64,000 nt of DNA from Ophiodon elongatus. Lineage: Eukaryota; Chordata; Actinopteri; Perciformes; Hexagrammidae. Of this stretch, positions 30,597-43,196 are shown in pieces. The DNA lies in assembly GCA_016806645.1 (NCBI GenBank), contig JACSYO010002022.1:146001-210000 (forward strand). The letters are read 5' to 3'. Position 1 is the first letter of the stretch. Every line of letters starts with the position of its first letter. A model generated the notes under the pieces. That model saw nothing but the letters and a program-made list of their open reading frames with translations, had not been told where the DNA came from and did not search any database. The position numbers and the translations under genes are program-made.

Positions 30597-32009
30597 ATTA
30601 AAGTACCAAGAGTAAAAGTACTCATGAAGAATGGCCCATTTCAGAGTAATATATATTAAACTATTGAATTATGATTATTGATGCATTAATATGTTCATCA
30701 CTTAGCAGCTGGTAAAAGTGGAGCTAATTTTAACTACTCTGCGTACTACAGGGTAGTTTAATGTATACTAATACATCGTCATGTATTCGTTGATTGTATT
30801 TTGTATTTATAATATGACTCTGCAAAGTAACTTGAGCTATAAAAAACTAATGTAGCTCAGTAAGAAATATAATATTGAGTAGAACTATAAAGTAAAATAC
30901 TTGACAGTACAAGTAGAGATGTTCCGATGTTCTTTCCTTCCTGATACCTCAACTTGCTTATCGGATAATAAAAGTTAATCAGGTTAAATGTTGCTGTGAA
31001 AACATTTCCTTAAAAAAACTACGGTTATTTATACAAGTTTCGCCAAAAACTACATTTTACAAGATTATATTTGAACACATCACAATAACGTAATAATCTA
31101 AATTTTTTTTTTACTGAATGGAGCTTGAACGCATCTTATCGGTCCTGAATGCAACCTCCTCCGTTAGCCGTTAGCTTGTTACATGTCAACAGCTAACGTT
31201 AGCTAGCTCTCCTGCAGGTTTAAACTCTGTGTTGTTGTTCACAATGTGGCAACGTCAGTAAAGAGTTGTGTCTGTTTGCCCACGTGCAGCAGGAAGTAGG
31301 AATCTGTGTACCGATCCAGTATTTCAGGTTGTTTTAAAGGTATTTTTTATACCAGTATCTGAACAACTCCAAGTACAAGTACCACACAACTTCTACATTA
31401 ACTTATTTTCTTTCCAATGCTGCATTTCAGCGTCCGATTTCTCTTTTATTTAAAAAGGTGATGTTTCCGTTCACGGCCACAAATATCAGATATTGTCCAC
31501 GCTCGTCTCCAGTTAGCATCGTTTCTGTGAGGAATAGTTTCGTTATGCGTCAGAAGTCTGAGTCGTACGTTTGTGTGTTTAAGCAGATTTCTGCTGGAGA
31601 GAGAATGCCGTCGAGCCGGCCGTCGGCTCCGGAGAGACGAGGTCCGTCTCAGACGCCTTCCTGCAGCTGCAGATGTGAAACCTTCAGATAATCCCTCAGA
31701 AATAAACACGAAGCCACTTTCAGTTCCATTTGTTCTGAGCCGTGTTTTCATATCGGCTTCTCGGCGTTGGAGATAATCCCTCGTAAACATCTTCTCATCT
31801 TTTTGTTTGCGGTGACTTTATAATCCGAGGCAGCAAAACAACTTTACTGTTTTCTCTCAAAGAAATTGTGTAAATACGACGAAACTACAGATGCAGAAAA
31901 ACAAACACTCCACTAAAAGCTTATTCTGCTCCATGTCCAACTATAAAATAGACAAGAGGTATTAACAGTTAGATTATTTAATTATAACAAATTTTATTTT
32001 ATTTATAAA

Positions 32010-32169
32010 TAAATAAATATATATATATATATATAAATAATAATTATTATTATTATATAATTATATATATATATAATATAATTATCATAATATATATAGA
32101 TTATATAAGTATTATAATATATATATATATATATAATTATCATAATATATATATATAGATTATATAATT

Positions 32170-32214
<45 letters not shown>

Positions 32215-32225
32215 TTATAATAATT
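32010..32225. repeat. AT-rich microsatellite block
   Basis: Runs of TATATA and ATTATAATA phrases; no gene. Confidence 0.93.
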
Positions 32226-34592
32226 AAGTTGTTTTTTATCTGACCAACAGTCCAAAATCCAAAAGTATTGTCATTTCAGACAAATATTCACATTTGAGAA
32301 GCTGGAAACGTTGACTTTTAAGTATTTTTCCATTAAAAAACAAACAAAAATGGACTTAAATGATCAATTTATTAACAAAAAAGATCAGAATGAAATCACT
32401 TAATGGACTAATAGTTTCAGCATGTTACATAATCCTAAATCCTACTGATGACACTGAAACGGTTCAACACTTAATTAATTATTGAACAACTACTTTTGAT
32501 TGTTTGTGACGGTCTGCTGCTGATCGTTTTCATGTGACAGGAAATTAAATATCTTGAGGTTTGAGACAAAACACTCGGAGGAACTGTGATTTTTACCATT
32601 TTATAAACTAAAACTATTCGACGATTGTCATTTTTTTAATAACAAAAATCCACATTGTGCTTCTCAAATGTGACGATTTGCTGCTTTTCACTGTTGCATA
32701 CGAGAGTAAACTAATATATTTTGGGGGTTTTTGAACATCTGAATTCATCTTCCTGGGCTTTGGGGGAAGTACAGCTGCACCTTTCACATATCAAACACTA
32801 TGATGACAAACATTAAACATTTCTCCTCATTAACGACTCCTTTAATCCGACGGAGACGACACCGAAGGCGTCCGCTGGACATCTCCTCCACGTCTCTTAC
32901 AAACTCTCTCACACAAGCAGGAATGTGCAGGAGGTGCGTGGGGCAGCAACAACAACAATAACAACAACAACAACAATGAACTCCTTTGTCGTCTTCCCTC
33001 GCTGTTCTTTTCAGCAGAATCTATTTGCAGCCCCGAAATTTAAATCTCATATTAGGAGAGCAGCGATGAACAAAGGAGGCGTTTATCTGACGCTCGTGTT
33101 CATCATTTAAAGGTTTTATGTGGTAAACAAAGAGCTGCACGTTTTGGGAATTAGCTTAGCTTAGCATAAAGACCGGACGCAAGGGGAAACGAGCTAGCCG
33201 TGCTCCGTCCAAAGTTCACAAACACACAAACCAACACCTCTAAAGCTCAGTGATTATCACGATAAAATATTAAAAATATTAAAAAACGACCAGTCGAGGT
33301 TAAAAATATTTAATTCACACTTGTAACCCTCAAAAATATCTTTTCTAAACTAGTCTTGATAAAAAAGATTTCACCTTTATCTGCTGAAGTCTGAGTTTTA
33401 AGGCTTATATTTTATTTATCTAATAAATAAATAAAACTATAAATATAAAGAAATAAAATGCAGAAATGCAGAAATAAAGATAAATTAAAAAATTAAACGT
33501 AAAAATATGAAAAAAATAAAAATAAATGTACAATTATAAAGAAAAAATAATAAAATAATGAATAAATACGGAAATATATAAAGACAAATAACAAAATTTT
33601 ATTTCCGTATATAGTCTTAAAATATATTTATATATGGAGGGGGGGGGGGGTTACAGAATGTATGTTTTGGGGGGAATGGCGACCATCATCATCCCAATGT
33701 GTTTCAGAGCTTTAGAGACTTTTAGAAACATCAAAGAGGTGACGGACGCTTGAATGCTGCGTAGAGATGCACACTCGGATAATTATCCGTTGGCACCTTT
33801 CACTTCATATACAATCTAATAAAGAAAGAAATCAGTGGGTTTTTTTCTTATTTGGTGCAACATTTGAGACGTTCACTATTAATAAACTTTGAACACACAA
33901 GCTTTAATGTTGGTTGTAGTAAAATAACGCGTTATATTCGTTATTTCCTGCAACTTCTTTACTTGATTAAACAAATTCATTGTTTGGTTTATATAATGTC
34001 AGAAAAATGCAAAAAAAAACAAAAAAAACATTCTCAAAGCCCAATTTCTGTATTTAAATATCTTGTTTTGTTCAAACCCTAAAAAATATTCAGTTTACAA
34101 TCAGATGACAAAAGTAAAGCTGCAAGTCATCGTGTTTGGATTTCAGTTATTCAGTTATTCAGTTATTCAGTTATTCAGTTATCTTAACCGTTGCAGGTTA
34201 ATTGTTGCAGCTGTGTTTCAGAGGAAATGTTATAAATGTATAAACATGTCAACCTCAACCTCAACCACATCCTCTTCCTCCCTCCTTCCCTCCCTCCTTC
34301 CCTCCTTCCCTCCCTCCTTCCCTCACTCCGACTGGACTCCACAACAATGGCAGCTTTCAGGCACTACTTTCTGGCCGGTGACAAAAGGAGAAACTCGACC
34401 CGCGGCGAGGCGTTACGTTTCCTCCTCACAACAAAAAAAGAGCAGACGCCCTTTTTTTATTCTCACCGTGAGACTTCTGTTGTTCAGAAACACCGGATAC
34501 GTCTGTCGGCTTCACAAGTAAATCAACAAAGGTGTTACAACTTTAAACGATGACAAATGCTCGATTTAAAAAGCTTAATCTGCTCATATAGA

Positions 34593-34623
<31 letters not shown>

Positions 34624-35377
34624 GATGCACATCATGATTTTCCAGTTGGTATATTTGGATTTCTTGGTTTATTTCTGACCAAAGTTTTCAGTTTACGTCG
34701 AGGAAATAAGAAAAGAAGAAGAAGCCGGAACCTAAAATTACTTTTAATCGATTATCACAATAGTTTGTGATTATTTTTCTCTCAATTTACTTTATCGGTT
34801 GGTCAAAGAATCGTTGCAGCTCTAAACTTCTCACATGGTTTCATTAAAATAGCTGTTTGAGGCCAGACTCTGACTCAGTTTCATTCCTCTCTATATTCTG
34901 AGGGGTTTGTTTATACATCATTCACAACCTCATTTATTCAACATTTTATTACGAAAAACATGGAGAGAATATGCATTTTATGGCTGTTGACGCATTATTA
35001 TTATTTATGGAAGGCACGTTTGGATATTTCTTTGGATAACTCCATAAGTCATAAAATAGTGAAGATGAAACAAGAATTTTGAACCTGAATTTTGAATTTC
35101 TGTTCTGGAAATGTAGGCAAATTAGCTAAGATATGGCCTAATTTGCACGTTTTAAACATGCATTTCTCAGAAAACTTGCAACACAAAAAGTAATTTTCTT
35201 AATGCAAGTAATCAACTGGGGAGGTTTTATGGTGATATTAGTCATTTTACCCCCCCCATGATGAAGTCATCATGTGACCTGACAGCGCTGGGGAAACCAG
35301 TTTGGGCCTCCCAGACGTCGTCTTTATTCCCAGTCAACAGAAAGGAGAGCAAGCTGAGCAGGTTTCCATGACGACGC

Positions 35378-35422
<45 letters not shown>

Positions 35423-35699
35423 AAAAGGGAGTTGCTCAAATCTCATGCTTGTTTAGAGTCAAACTCCGACGTGGAGCGTGCAAACAGAAATCTCTGCTTT
35501 GTTTCTACGTCTTCGACCACCGAGTCTCCGGTTTCCCTCTCGCACTCAAACTCATCAGGAAAACACGCGTCCACTTTTACTTCAGGCTGGAACCAGTTTA
35601 GCTTCCCGTATAGATCATTCTGTGGATTCTTTTCTAGAATAAATCAAGAATAATCATCTGATCAATAAAATGTCAGAAAATAGTAGGAAAAAAACTTCT

Positions 35700-36160
35700 A
35701 TAGACTTCTATACAACCAGAGGAGTCGCCCCCTGGTGGTCAGGAGAGAGAATGCAGCTTTAACACATGAAGCTTTGACTTCTATACAACCAGAGGAGTCG
35801 CCCCCTGGTGGTCAGGAGAGAGAATGCAGCTTTAACACATGAAGCTTTGACTTCTATACAACCAGAGGAGTCGCCCCCTGGTGGTCAGGAGAGAGAATGC
35901 AGCTTTAACACATGAAGCTTTGACTTCTATACAACCAGAGGAGTCGCCCCCTGGTGGTCAGGAGAGAGAATGCAGCTTTAACACATGAAGCTTTGACTTC
36001 TATACAACCAGAGGAGTCGCCCCCTGGTGGTCAGGAGAGAGAATGCAGCTTTAACACATGAAGCTTTGACTTCTATACAACCAGAGGAGTCGCCCCCTGG
36101 TGGTCAGTAGAGAGAATGCAGCTTTAACACATGAAGCATCGGCTTCACTTTTCAGACCGT
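35700..36160 (+). promoter_or_regulatory. Array of six 73-bp units, each with a reverse CTCF-like core
   Basis: CGCCCCCTGGTGG at 35726-35738, 35799-35811, 35872-35884, 35945-35957, 36018-36030 and 36091-36103. Units are nearly identical (one GTCAGTAG variant in the last), which implies recent amplification. Only the terminal unit of family P is present here, without the rest of the element. Confidence 0.6.
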
Positions 36161-37170
36161 CCACCAACACACAGCTCTACTACAGTCAGTGTTCATGGTG
36201 ATGAACAGTGTGGCTTATTGATGTGTACTTAACAACAATAAAGCTCTTTGAAAGAGGAAGAAGATACACCAGGCTTTGATAAACTTATCAATACCAACTG
36301 TGCACATATCAATACATTCACAGTTGGTTTTGGTCTTTTTATGGGATTTATTGAAGATTAAACTGTATATATAAAAACTTATCTGTCTCTCTGTGCTTTG
36401 AGGAGGATCATAAACTCTATTATCTGACAGCAACAATTCTTAAACTCCACCATGTTGAAATGTGAGCAGCTCGAGTGACTCGAGCCTTGTTAAACCTCAT
36501 AATCACCTTCACTTCCACTGAACCAGGTAAACAGGTTATGGCCTCACCGCGGGAGACGTCTGACACGCGGCGCTCATTCTTTAGTGAGAATCATTTCCAC
36601 GAAAAAAGATCTGTGTATTCTTACATTTAAGCAAAACTCCCCCAAAAACCCGGCGTGGCGTCTGTTTGAACTAATCATGTCAAAAGATCTCAGAATGAGG
36701 ACGAACCTGTTCTCGGATGTGACTCTGAGACGGACATCCCCCTCCGGACGCAGCGCTCTGCTCCCCGACGCATGGAAAGATAATTAAGGTCGAGCTCGAC
36801 CCGCAGCCGGACGGATTTACGGCCTCGCGAGTCGGAGGGACGAGATCCGACTGACCGTGGACGCCACCACGCACAACTACTGACCCACATTCCCTCAGAC
36901 CGGCCTCACACTACACAACTACACAACCACACAACCACACAACGGTCAATGACCCTGCAGAAGAAGAGCTGCACGTTATCCAATACATCGTCAGTCAGGC
37001 AGAAACAAACTGTCCATTAATTGATTCCACTGTGTCGAGGATTGATTTAAAAAAAAGGTTTACGTCATTTTCACCAGCTGGTTCCAGCTTCATCCCCTTG
37101 AGCCTCGACATCGTGGTCACTAGTTCAGTTGGTGGCCATGCCATCTCCTCGCAAGGTTAACAAAAGTTTA

Positions 37171-37171
<1 letters not shown>

Positions 37172-37228
<57 letters not shown>

Positions 37229-37458
37229 TAAATAAATAAATAAATTTATATATATATAAATAAATTTAAATATATATATATAAATAATATATAAAAGTTT
37301 AAATAATATATATATATATATATTATTTAAATACATAAATATATATTATTTAAATACATAAATATATATATATTATTTAAATACATAAATATATATATAT
37401 ATATATTAATATATCTAATATATATATATATAGAATTATATAATATATATATATATAT

Positions 37459-37500
<42 letters not shown>

Positions 37501-37617
37501 AATAATATATATATATATATATAATATATATAAATTTAAATAATATATATATATTTAAATAATATATATATATTTAAATAATATATTATATATATATATA
37601 TATTATATATAATATAT

Positions 37618-37698
<81 letters not shown>

Positions 37699-37790
37699 CA
37701 CACACACACATATATATACATACATATACACACACACACATATATATACATACACATACACATACACACACACATATATAAAAGACAAAA
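37172..37790. repeat. (TA)n block about 600 bp, ending in (CA)n/(TA)n
   Basis: Nearly pure A/T with TATATA runs and TATTTAAATA phrases, passing into mixed CACACA/TATATA at 37695-37780. All reading frames here are artefacts. Confidence 0.96.
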
Positions 37791-38639
37791 ACAAGCCAAT
37801 GTGAAGATTAGAATATAAATGAAATGACTCCACATATAAAACAAACGCCTCGTCCACGACGTGATCACATCAACATTTCATCCTGTTAGTTTTTGGCCAT
37901 AAATCAAGAACTAACATAAGAATTATGACAATTTCACACAAACTTCTGTGTTTTGTGAAGCCACCGCGACCTTTGACCTCGAGTGCAAGTCGACGTTTGT
38001 GCCGAATTTTAAGAGACTCGCTGAAGGCGTTTCCTTGGATACGGCGATCCTCGAGAATGAGACGGACGGAGAACCCGAAGACTGTGGCCACAACAACAAC
38101 AACAACAACAACAACAAAAGAAAATAAAGGTTCCAAAACAGCAAAAAACAAAACATCTACGTGAGATTCATCGTTTCTTGTTTAAGTAACTTTTTTAAAT
38201 GAAAAATCTTCATATTTTAGGATTTCCTTCTTGTTTATTGGTGTTTTCTGTCCCTGTAGAGGACAACGGGAGCATGTCTTTGATCATGTGATCAATTAGC
38301 AGCTCAATATATATTTTATATTCTTTAATTCTTAATCTCTAATGTGGCGTCTGAATGAGACGACCCAACGTCACCACGCCTTTGTAGCCCACGGTTTTGT
38401 GTAAGCATCATAAACATTTGTTTTTACCACAGTTTTATTATCTGCGATGAATCAGAAGCTAAACTCTCGTTGGCTTTCTGTCGAGGGAACCGGTGCGACG
38501 CCAACTTCCTGTCGGCCATCACAAATATCTTGCGCCTTATAGACAACAAGAAAAAAAGGAAGCAACTTTTGGTCTGAACGAGGCCGTTTAAAGCTTTCAC
38601 AACTCAAACAATCGGCCAGATCCACTCCTTCTGTTCGTG

Positions 38640-38885
38640 CCTTTCACAATAAAAGCCCCATCCTAAATCATCCCCTCTTTATGGTCTGTTAGAGACCTGT
38701 CAATCACCCTGTAGCCCCGCCCCTAAAGCGTCCCCTGCTTTATGGTCTGTTTGACTATAAATGGACCATAATTTACTAAATGACCATCATGCTGTATTGA
38801 AGAAGACTTGAAACTAGAGATTGAGACATAAACTCATGTTTACAATGTTTACTGAGGGAATAAATCAAGAGAGAAGTAGAGTCAT
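38640..38885 (+). mobile_element. Family P element, copy F
   Basis: GACCTGTCAATCACCCTGTA, GCCCCGCCCCTAAAGCGTCC, CATGCTGTATTGAAGAAGAC, and TTTACTGAGGGAATAAATCA in the same order as copy A. It is followed at 38931-38960 by a separate 12-bp inverted repeat (CATTCCACTGAG / CTCAGTGGAATG). Confidence 0.7.
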
Positions 38886-40517
38886 TTTCACAATAAAAGC
38901 CCGAGACACGGAACTAACGTTCATTGAGAGCATTCCACTGAGAGGAAACTCAGTGGAATGACGTAGCGTAGCTTCAGGCGATGCTACGGCTAACCTCAGA
39001 CGTTGATCTGGATCAATAGAGTCCTGGTAGCTGGTCCTTAATCTTTTCCAACCTTTTTAATGAAATGTGCTGCGTCGCCGCCAACATGAATGGTTTTTGA
39101 TTGCAGGACAAACAAATATCTTGCGGATCAGATCAGAAAAATTACGAATTTTCCCGTTTAATTTTGAGGAATTGTTGGAAAACGTGCTGCTTTTCGTGTA
39201 CTTTTATTATCTTTGGGTTTTGGACAAAACATAAACATTAAATGAGATATTTTAAGAGGCCACTTTGGCTATTTCTTCACAAATAGGTCTCAGAATATAA
39301 GAATATAATTGATAGTTGTAGCTTCACCTCAGTTAAACCCAAAACAGCCTGGAAGCCCGGCAGTCAGCTTTTATTTGTTCTGCACATGTTCTTCTGTTTC
39401 ATTTGATTGTTTAAACATGTTTCCGTCCGTTTGGAGCTTTTTTAACTGCAGTTCTGCTTCCCAGAGTTATTTAATAAAGTTTAGAGAGTTTCACTGACGT
39501 CCCACGATGGTTTCAATCAGCCGTTCCCACAACAGGAACCAAGAAAACATTTCATTATCCAGACTTTCCTCTTCGCCTTTTGTTTCTGGTGAAACGTGGG
39601 ATTGTTTTACCTCTTTGTGGAACTCTGAAGCTAAAATAAAGACGAAGAACATCGATGGCCGAAGAGCAACACCTCCTCTCTGAAAAATGCACTTTTTTGA
39701 GAATACAAAAATAAACTTGTTTTCTTGCAAAAGCTATTTGTTAAGGATACCCAATACAAAATACAAAATATGAAAAAATACAAAAAAATACAAAAATACA
39801 AAAAAATGAAAAATATACAAAGTGCAGATTGGAGATTATTCCCACTTTTCCTGATTTATTTTACAGATGTGAGGTTTTGCACTTTGGTTGAACTGGTAAC
39901 AACTGAGACACATGCAACCAGAGACAAGCAGACACTGGTTTTGTTTTAAGGTCGGGGACCTACGACTACATCATCATCAATAAATCCTCTGAAGCTTTGA
40001 ACAAATGAGGTCTGAACATATCGGATCAGCTTGCAGGAAGTGATATCTCTCAAACAGCCGTGTGAAGGTACAACATCCAGTCTGAGGTCAAGCAGCTCTG
40101 CTTCAGTTTCTGTTTGACTCACAACACTTTAAATAAGCGACTACATTTCTCTTTAACTGGACGCTGAAAGAAAAGCAGCATTCTTAAATAGACAGTTGTT
40201 CCGTTTCGGTCCGGATTTAGACTTGAAGCTCGCTAAAGTAACAAGTGGTGTGACAGTGAACAGCTCGGTGCACACATCACCCGCTCGGGCGCCACATCAG
40301 CAGTCTGTCCGCCACAATGTGGCCCCTCGATGTGGCGCCTCGATGTGGCGCCTCTCTTCTGAGCGCAGATCAATCAAGGAGCCGACAGACCTGGAGCCGA
40401 GCGCGCGAGCTCTCACGCCTCGTGCTCCCGCAGAGGAAACACTAAGTCACAATTAAGAGAAGCAGCTCGCGTGCACAGAGAAAACAAGAACAAGTCGGAG
40501 GCTGCTGGTTCACTCAC

Positions 40518-40650
40518 GTTGCGGGTTCTGTTGCGTGAAGCTGCGGGGAGCGGAGCGGAGCGGTGCGGGTCCGGTGCGCGCTGAGAGCGGACTGCGGGTC
40601 GGACTGCGTGACCTCCGGCTCGACACAACAAAGCAGAAGCGAGTGTGCGG
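40518..40650 (-). other. Probable non-coding first exon and promoter of cd82
   Basis: On the minus strand a GC-rich stretch ends in CCCGCAAC followed by GTGAGTGAACC, a strong donor at 40517-40511. It is the only good CpG-rich candidate between the start-codon exon (24.4 kb) and the next gene. Directly upstream lies a 400-bp (GA)n/(CT)n tract. The assignment to cd82 rests on position and strand only. Confidence 0.4.
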
Positions 40651-40662
40651 AGTGAAGCAGGA

Positions 40663-40959
40663 GAGAGAGAGAGAGAGAGACACAGAGAGAGAGAGACACA
40701 GAGAGAGAGAGAGAGAGAGAGACACAGAGAGAGAGAGAGAGAGAGAGAGACACAGCGAGAGAGAGAGAGGGAAGAGGAGGAGGCACACAGAGAGAGGAGA
40801 GAGAGAGAGAGAGAGAGAGACACAGAGAGATAGACACAGAGGGAGAGAGAGAGGAGAGAGAGAGAGACACACACACAGAGAGAGAGCGAGAGAGAGAGAG
40901 AGAGAGAGATAGAGAGAGACACAGAGGAGAGAGAGAGAGAGACACAGAGAGAGAGAGAG

Positions 40960-40995
<36 letters not shown>

Positions 40996-41062
40996 AGAGA
41001 GACACAGAGAGAGAGAGAGACACAGAGAGAGACAGAGAGAGAGAGAGAGAGACTCCTCTGGT
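40663..41062. repeat. (GA)n tract next to the putative cd82 promoter
   Basis: About 400 bp of GA with regular ACACA interruptions (GAGAGACACAGAGAGA). Arg/Glu and Ser/Leu frames are artefacts. Confidence 0.97.
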
Positions 41063-41079
41063 CCCCACCATGTGGCAGC

Positions 41080-42362
41080 TATGGGAATTAACGAGTCACA
41101 ACAATGCCCTCCTTTAACCCCTGAATCCCTGGTGCTGCGGGATGCGTCACGCATCACCAGGGGATGACACAAACAAAACAAAGATGTTTATTAAAAATAG
41201 ATATTACATTTTATTTTATTTTATTGTTGTCTTTGTCAAGGATATGTTTATACATTCCGAGAAAATCGAGTTAATTTGACCACATGTAGGTTTCCTGATT
41301 TGTTTTGTTTAATAAAAAAGTAATAATAAAGTTGTAAAAAATAAAATAGTACATTTAGTGATTTTGGAATTAATCCACTGACAACTTTATCATAATTATA
41401 AATATTTTGTCAAGTTTTATCCATATTTTGATAGGAATACAGTAAAGATTATGTAGTAAGCTATTACATAATTCACACTTAACTGAAACATATTAGCCTA
41501 AAACAAAGATGTTTATTAAAAATAAATATTAAATTACATTTTATTTTACTTTTGTTTATATATTCAGAGAAACTTAATTTGACCACATGTGTAGGTTGAT
41601 TTCTGGATTTGTTTTGTTTAATAAAAAAAGAAAGTGGGAAAAAATGTACAGAATAAAAGAAAAAGAATAGTGCATGTAGTGCTTTTGGGTTATATAAAAT
41701 ACATTGAACAGAATGTCGTGTTAATCCAACTTTATTGTAATGATTGTAATTATATTTTCAAATAATTGCATCTATGTTTGATAGAAATACAGTAAATATT
41801 ACGTATAGTAAGATATTACATGTCCATTTAAATGTATTAGCCTGCTGTTGAGGTACTTGTACTTGTCATGTCACTTTCTACTTCTATGACTCGAAGGGAA
41901 ATATTGTATTTATTTTTACTTTACTCTACATTCATAAAAGCTTTTGTTACTTTACAAATTAAAACATGTTTATAAATGTTACAAATTAAACAGTTTATAC
42001 AATTAGAGCTGAAATGAGTCGGACAGAAAAACAGTAATTTTATGTAAAACTTTGTTTCAGAGTCACTTTGTTACATTTTTAATATTAAGGTTTAATCCAC
42101 TGCTGGGAATAAAAGGTACGTTTGGGAAATCACTTTTTCCTTTTAATTGGTCTAAAAATCAAATTTAAAGTTTTGTTTTTAAAACATGAGTCGATAAAAC
42201 TCTAGTTTTTTTTTTTTTTTTTAAACAAAACCCTTAATATATGATGTAATGTTTATTTCTTTAAGCTAGAGGTAATGTTTCTGTTGGTCAGCAGATTACA
42301 GTCCTGCAGCTCATTCAGTCTGAGAGGAGGATGAAGTCAGGGGCCGTCTGAAGAAAACAATG

Positions 42363-42393
<31 letters not shown>

Positions 42394-43090
42394 TCTCTCT
42401 CACACACACACACACACACACGGCGTGAGGCGACACGTCGTTACTCTGCAGACACACAGCTCGTCTGTGGAGGAGAGACAGAGACACGTTCTCTCCTTCA
42501 GATGGTTTCATAACGGAGGAGTGACGTCAGGATGAACGACACCGTGACCTCAGACTCACTCTCACTGAGGGGGGAGTAGGGGGGAGAGGGGGGAGAGGGG
42601 GGGGGGGAGGGGGGAGAGGCGTGGTGTCACAGTGGGCTCCATTTATGTCTTCTCACTCAGAAAGAGACGTCACATGTCAGTCAAGTACTCGATCATTGAG
42701 CTCTACTTTGGAGGCGAGGGGGGGGGTGGGGAGGAGGGGGGGGGATGGGGAGGGGGCTATTCAGATACACTCCAAGTAAACAATACTCTTGAGTGTCATC
42801 AGCAAACCGTAGCTGCGTTAGTTCCCAGAGAGTTCAGCTGTGATGCAACGCGCTAAACAAAGCACATCTTTACAGGCCGATAGATTCAATAAGTCCAGAA
42901 TCATATGTAAAATGAGCAGTCTTCAAAAAACGTGTCATCCCGTAAACAACTAGTTTAATTCCAGTTAAATCACAAGAAAACATAAAAAAAAAGTTGCAGT
43001 GGAATAAAATCTGAACCACAAAGACGTGACGAGGAATAAAAGGAATCAGCGCCCGAAGCTCCGCACAAAAACCACAAAGCGTTGATGAAA
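41080..43090. other. Intergenic sequence between the cd82 promoter and the ccnb2 3' end
   Basis: AT-rich. A segment at about 41170-41480 is partly repeated at about 41500-41830 (AAACAAAGATGTTTATTAAA, GACCACATGT, GATTTGTTTTGTTTAATAAA), so an old tandem duplication of about 330 bp is present. (CA)n lies at 42361-42420 and G-runs at 42568-42620 and 42716-42757. No gene was seen. Confidence 0.65.
42568..42757 (+). other. Two G-run clusters with quadruplex potential
   Basis: Runs of four to twelve G separated by short A/T spacers at 42568-42618 (GGGGGGAGTAGGGGGGAG) and at 42716-42757. Several windows satisfy the usual four-run rule. They lie 0.4-0.7 kb beyond the ccnb2 3' end. Function is unknown. 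Confidence 0.5.
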
Positions 43091-43102
43091 AATTAAAAAC
43101 AT

Positions 43103-43108
43103 TTTATT
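43103..43108 (-). terminator. ccnb2 poly(A) signal
   Basis: TTTATT on plus is AATAAA on the ccnb2 strand, about 90 bases after the TGA stop. This gives a short 3' UTR ending near 43085. Confidence 0.6.
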
Positions 43109-43196
43109 TAAAAAAAAAAACTAGTCTAGCGTCTCCACAGATTGCATCAATCTAAAAGTAAAGTGCGAGTGTCGTGTCCCGAGGCGGCGGGAGGCC

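Larger units (their letters stand above)
24425..40517 (-). other. First intron of cd82, about 16 kb (inferred)
   Basis: No supported coding exon. It holds (TA)n blocks at 25041-25227, 32010-32212 and 37172-37700, family P elements, CTCF-like arrays, LINE tails (26200-26270, 30420-30596), a CAA microsatellite (38089-38117) and copies of a percomorph repeat with stepwise AGTA phrases (30190-30280, 30597-30920). The moderately GC-rich stretch 36640-36900 is open in several frames but matches no family I recognise. The intron assignment depends on the proposed first exon. Confidence 0.5.
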
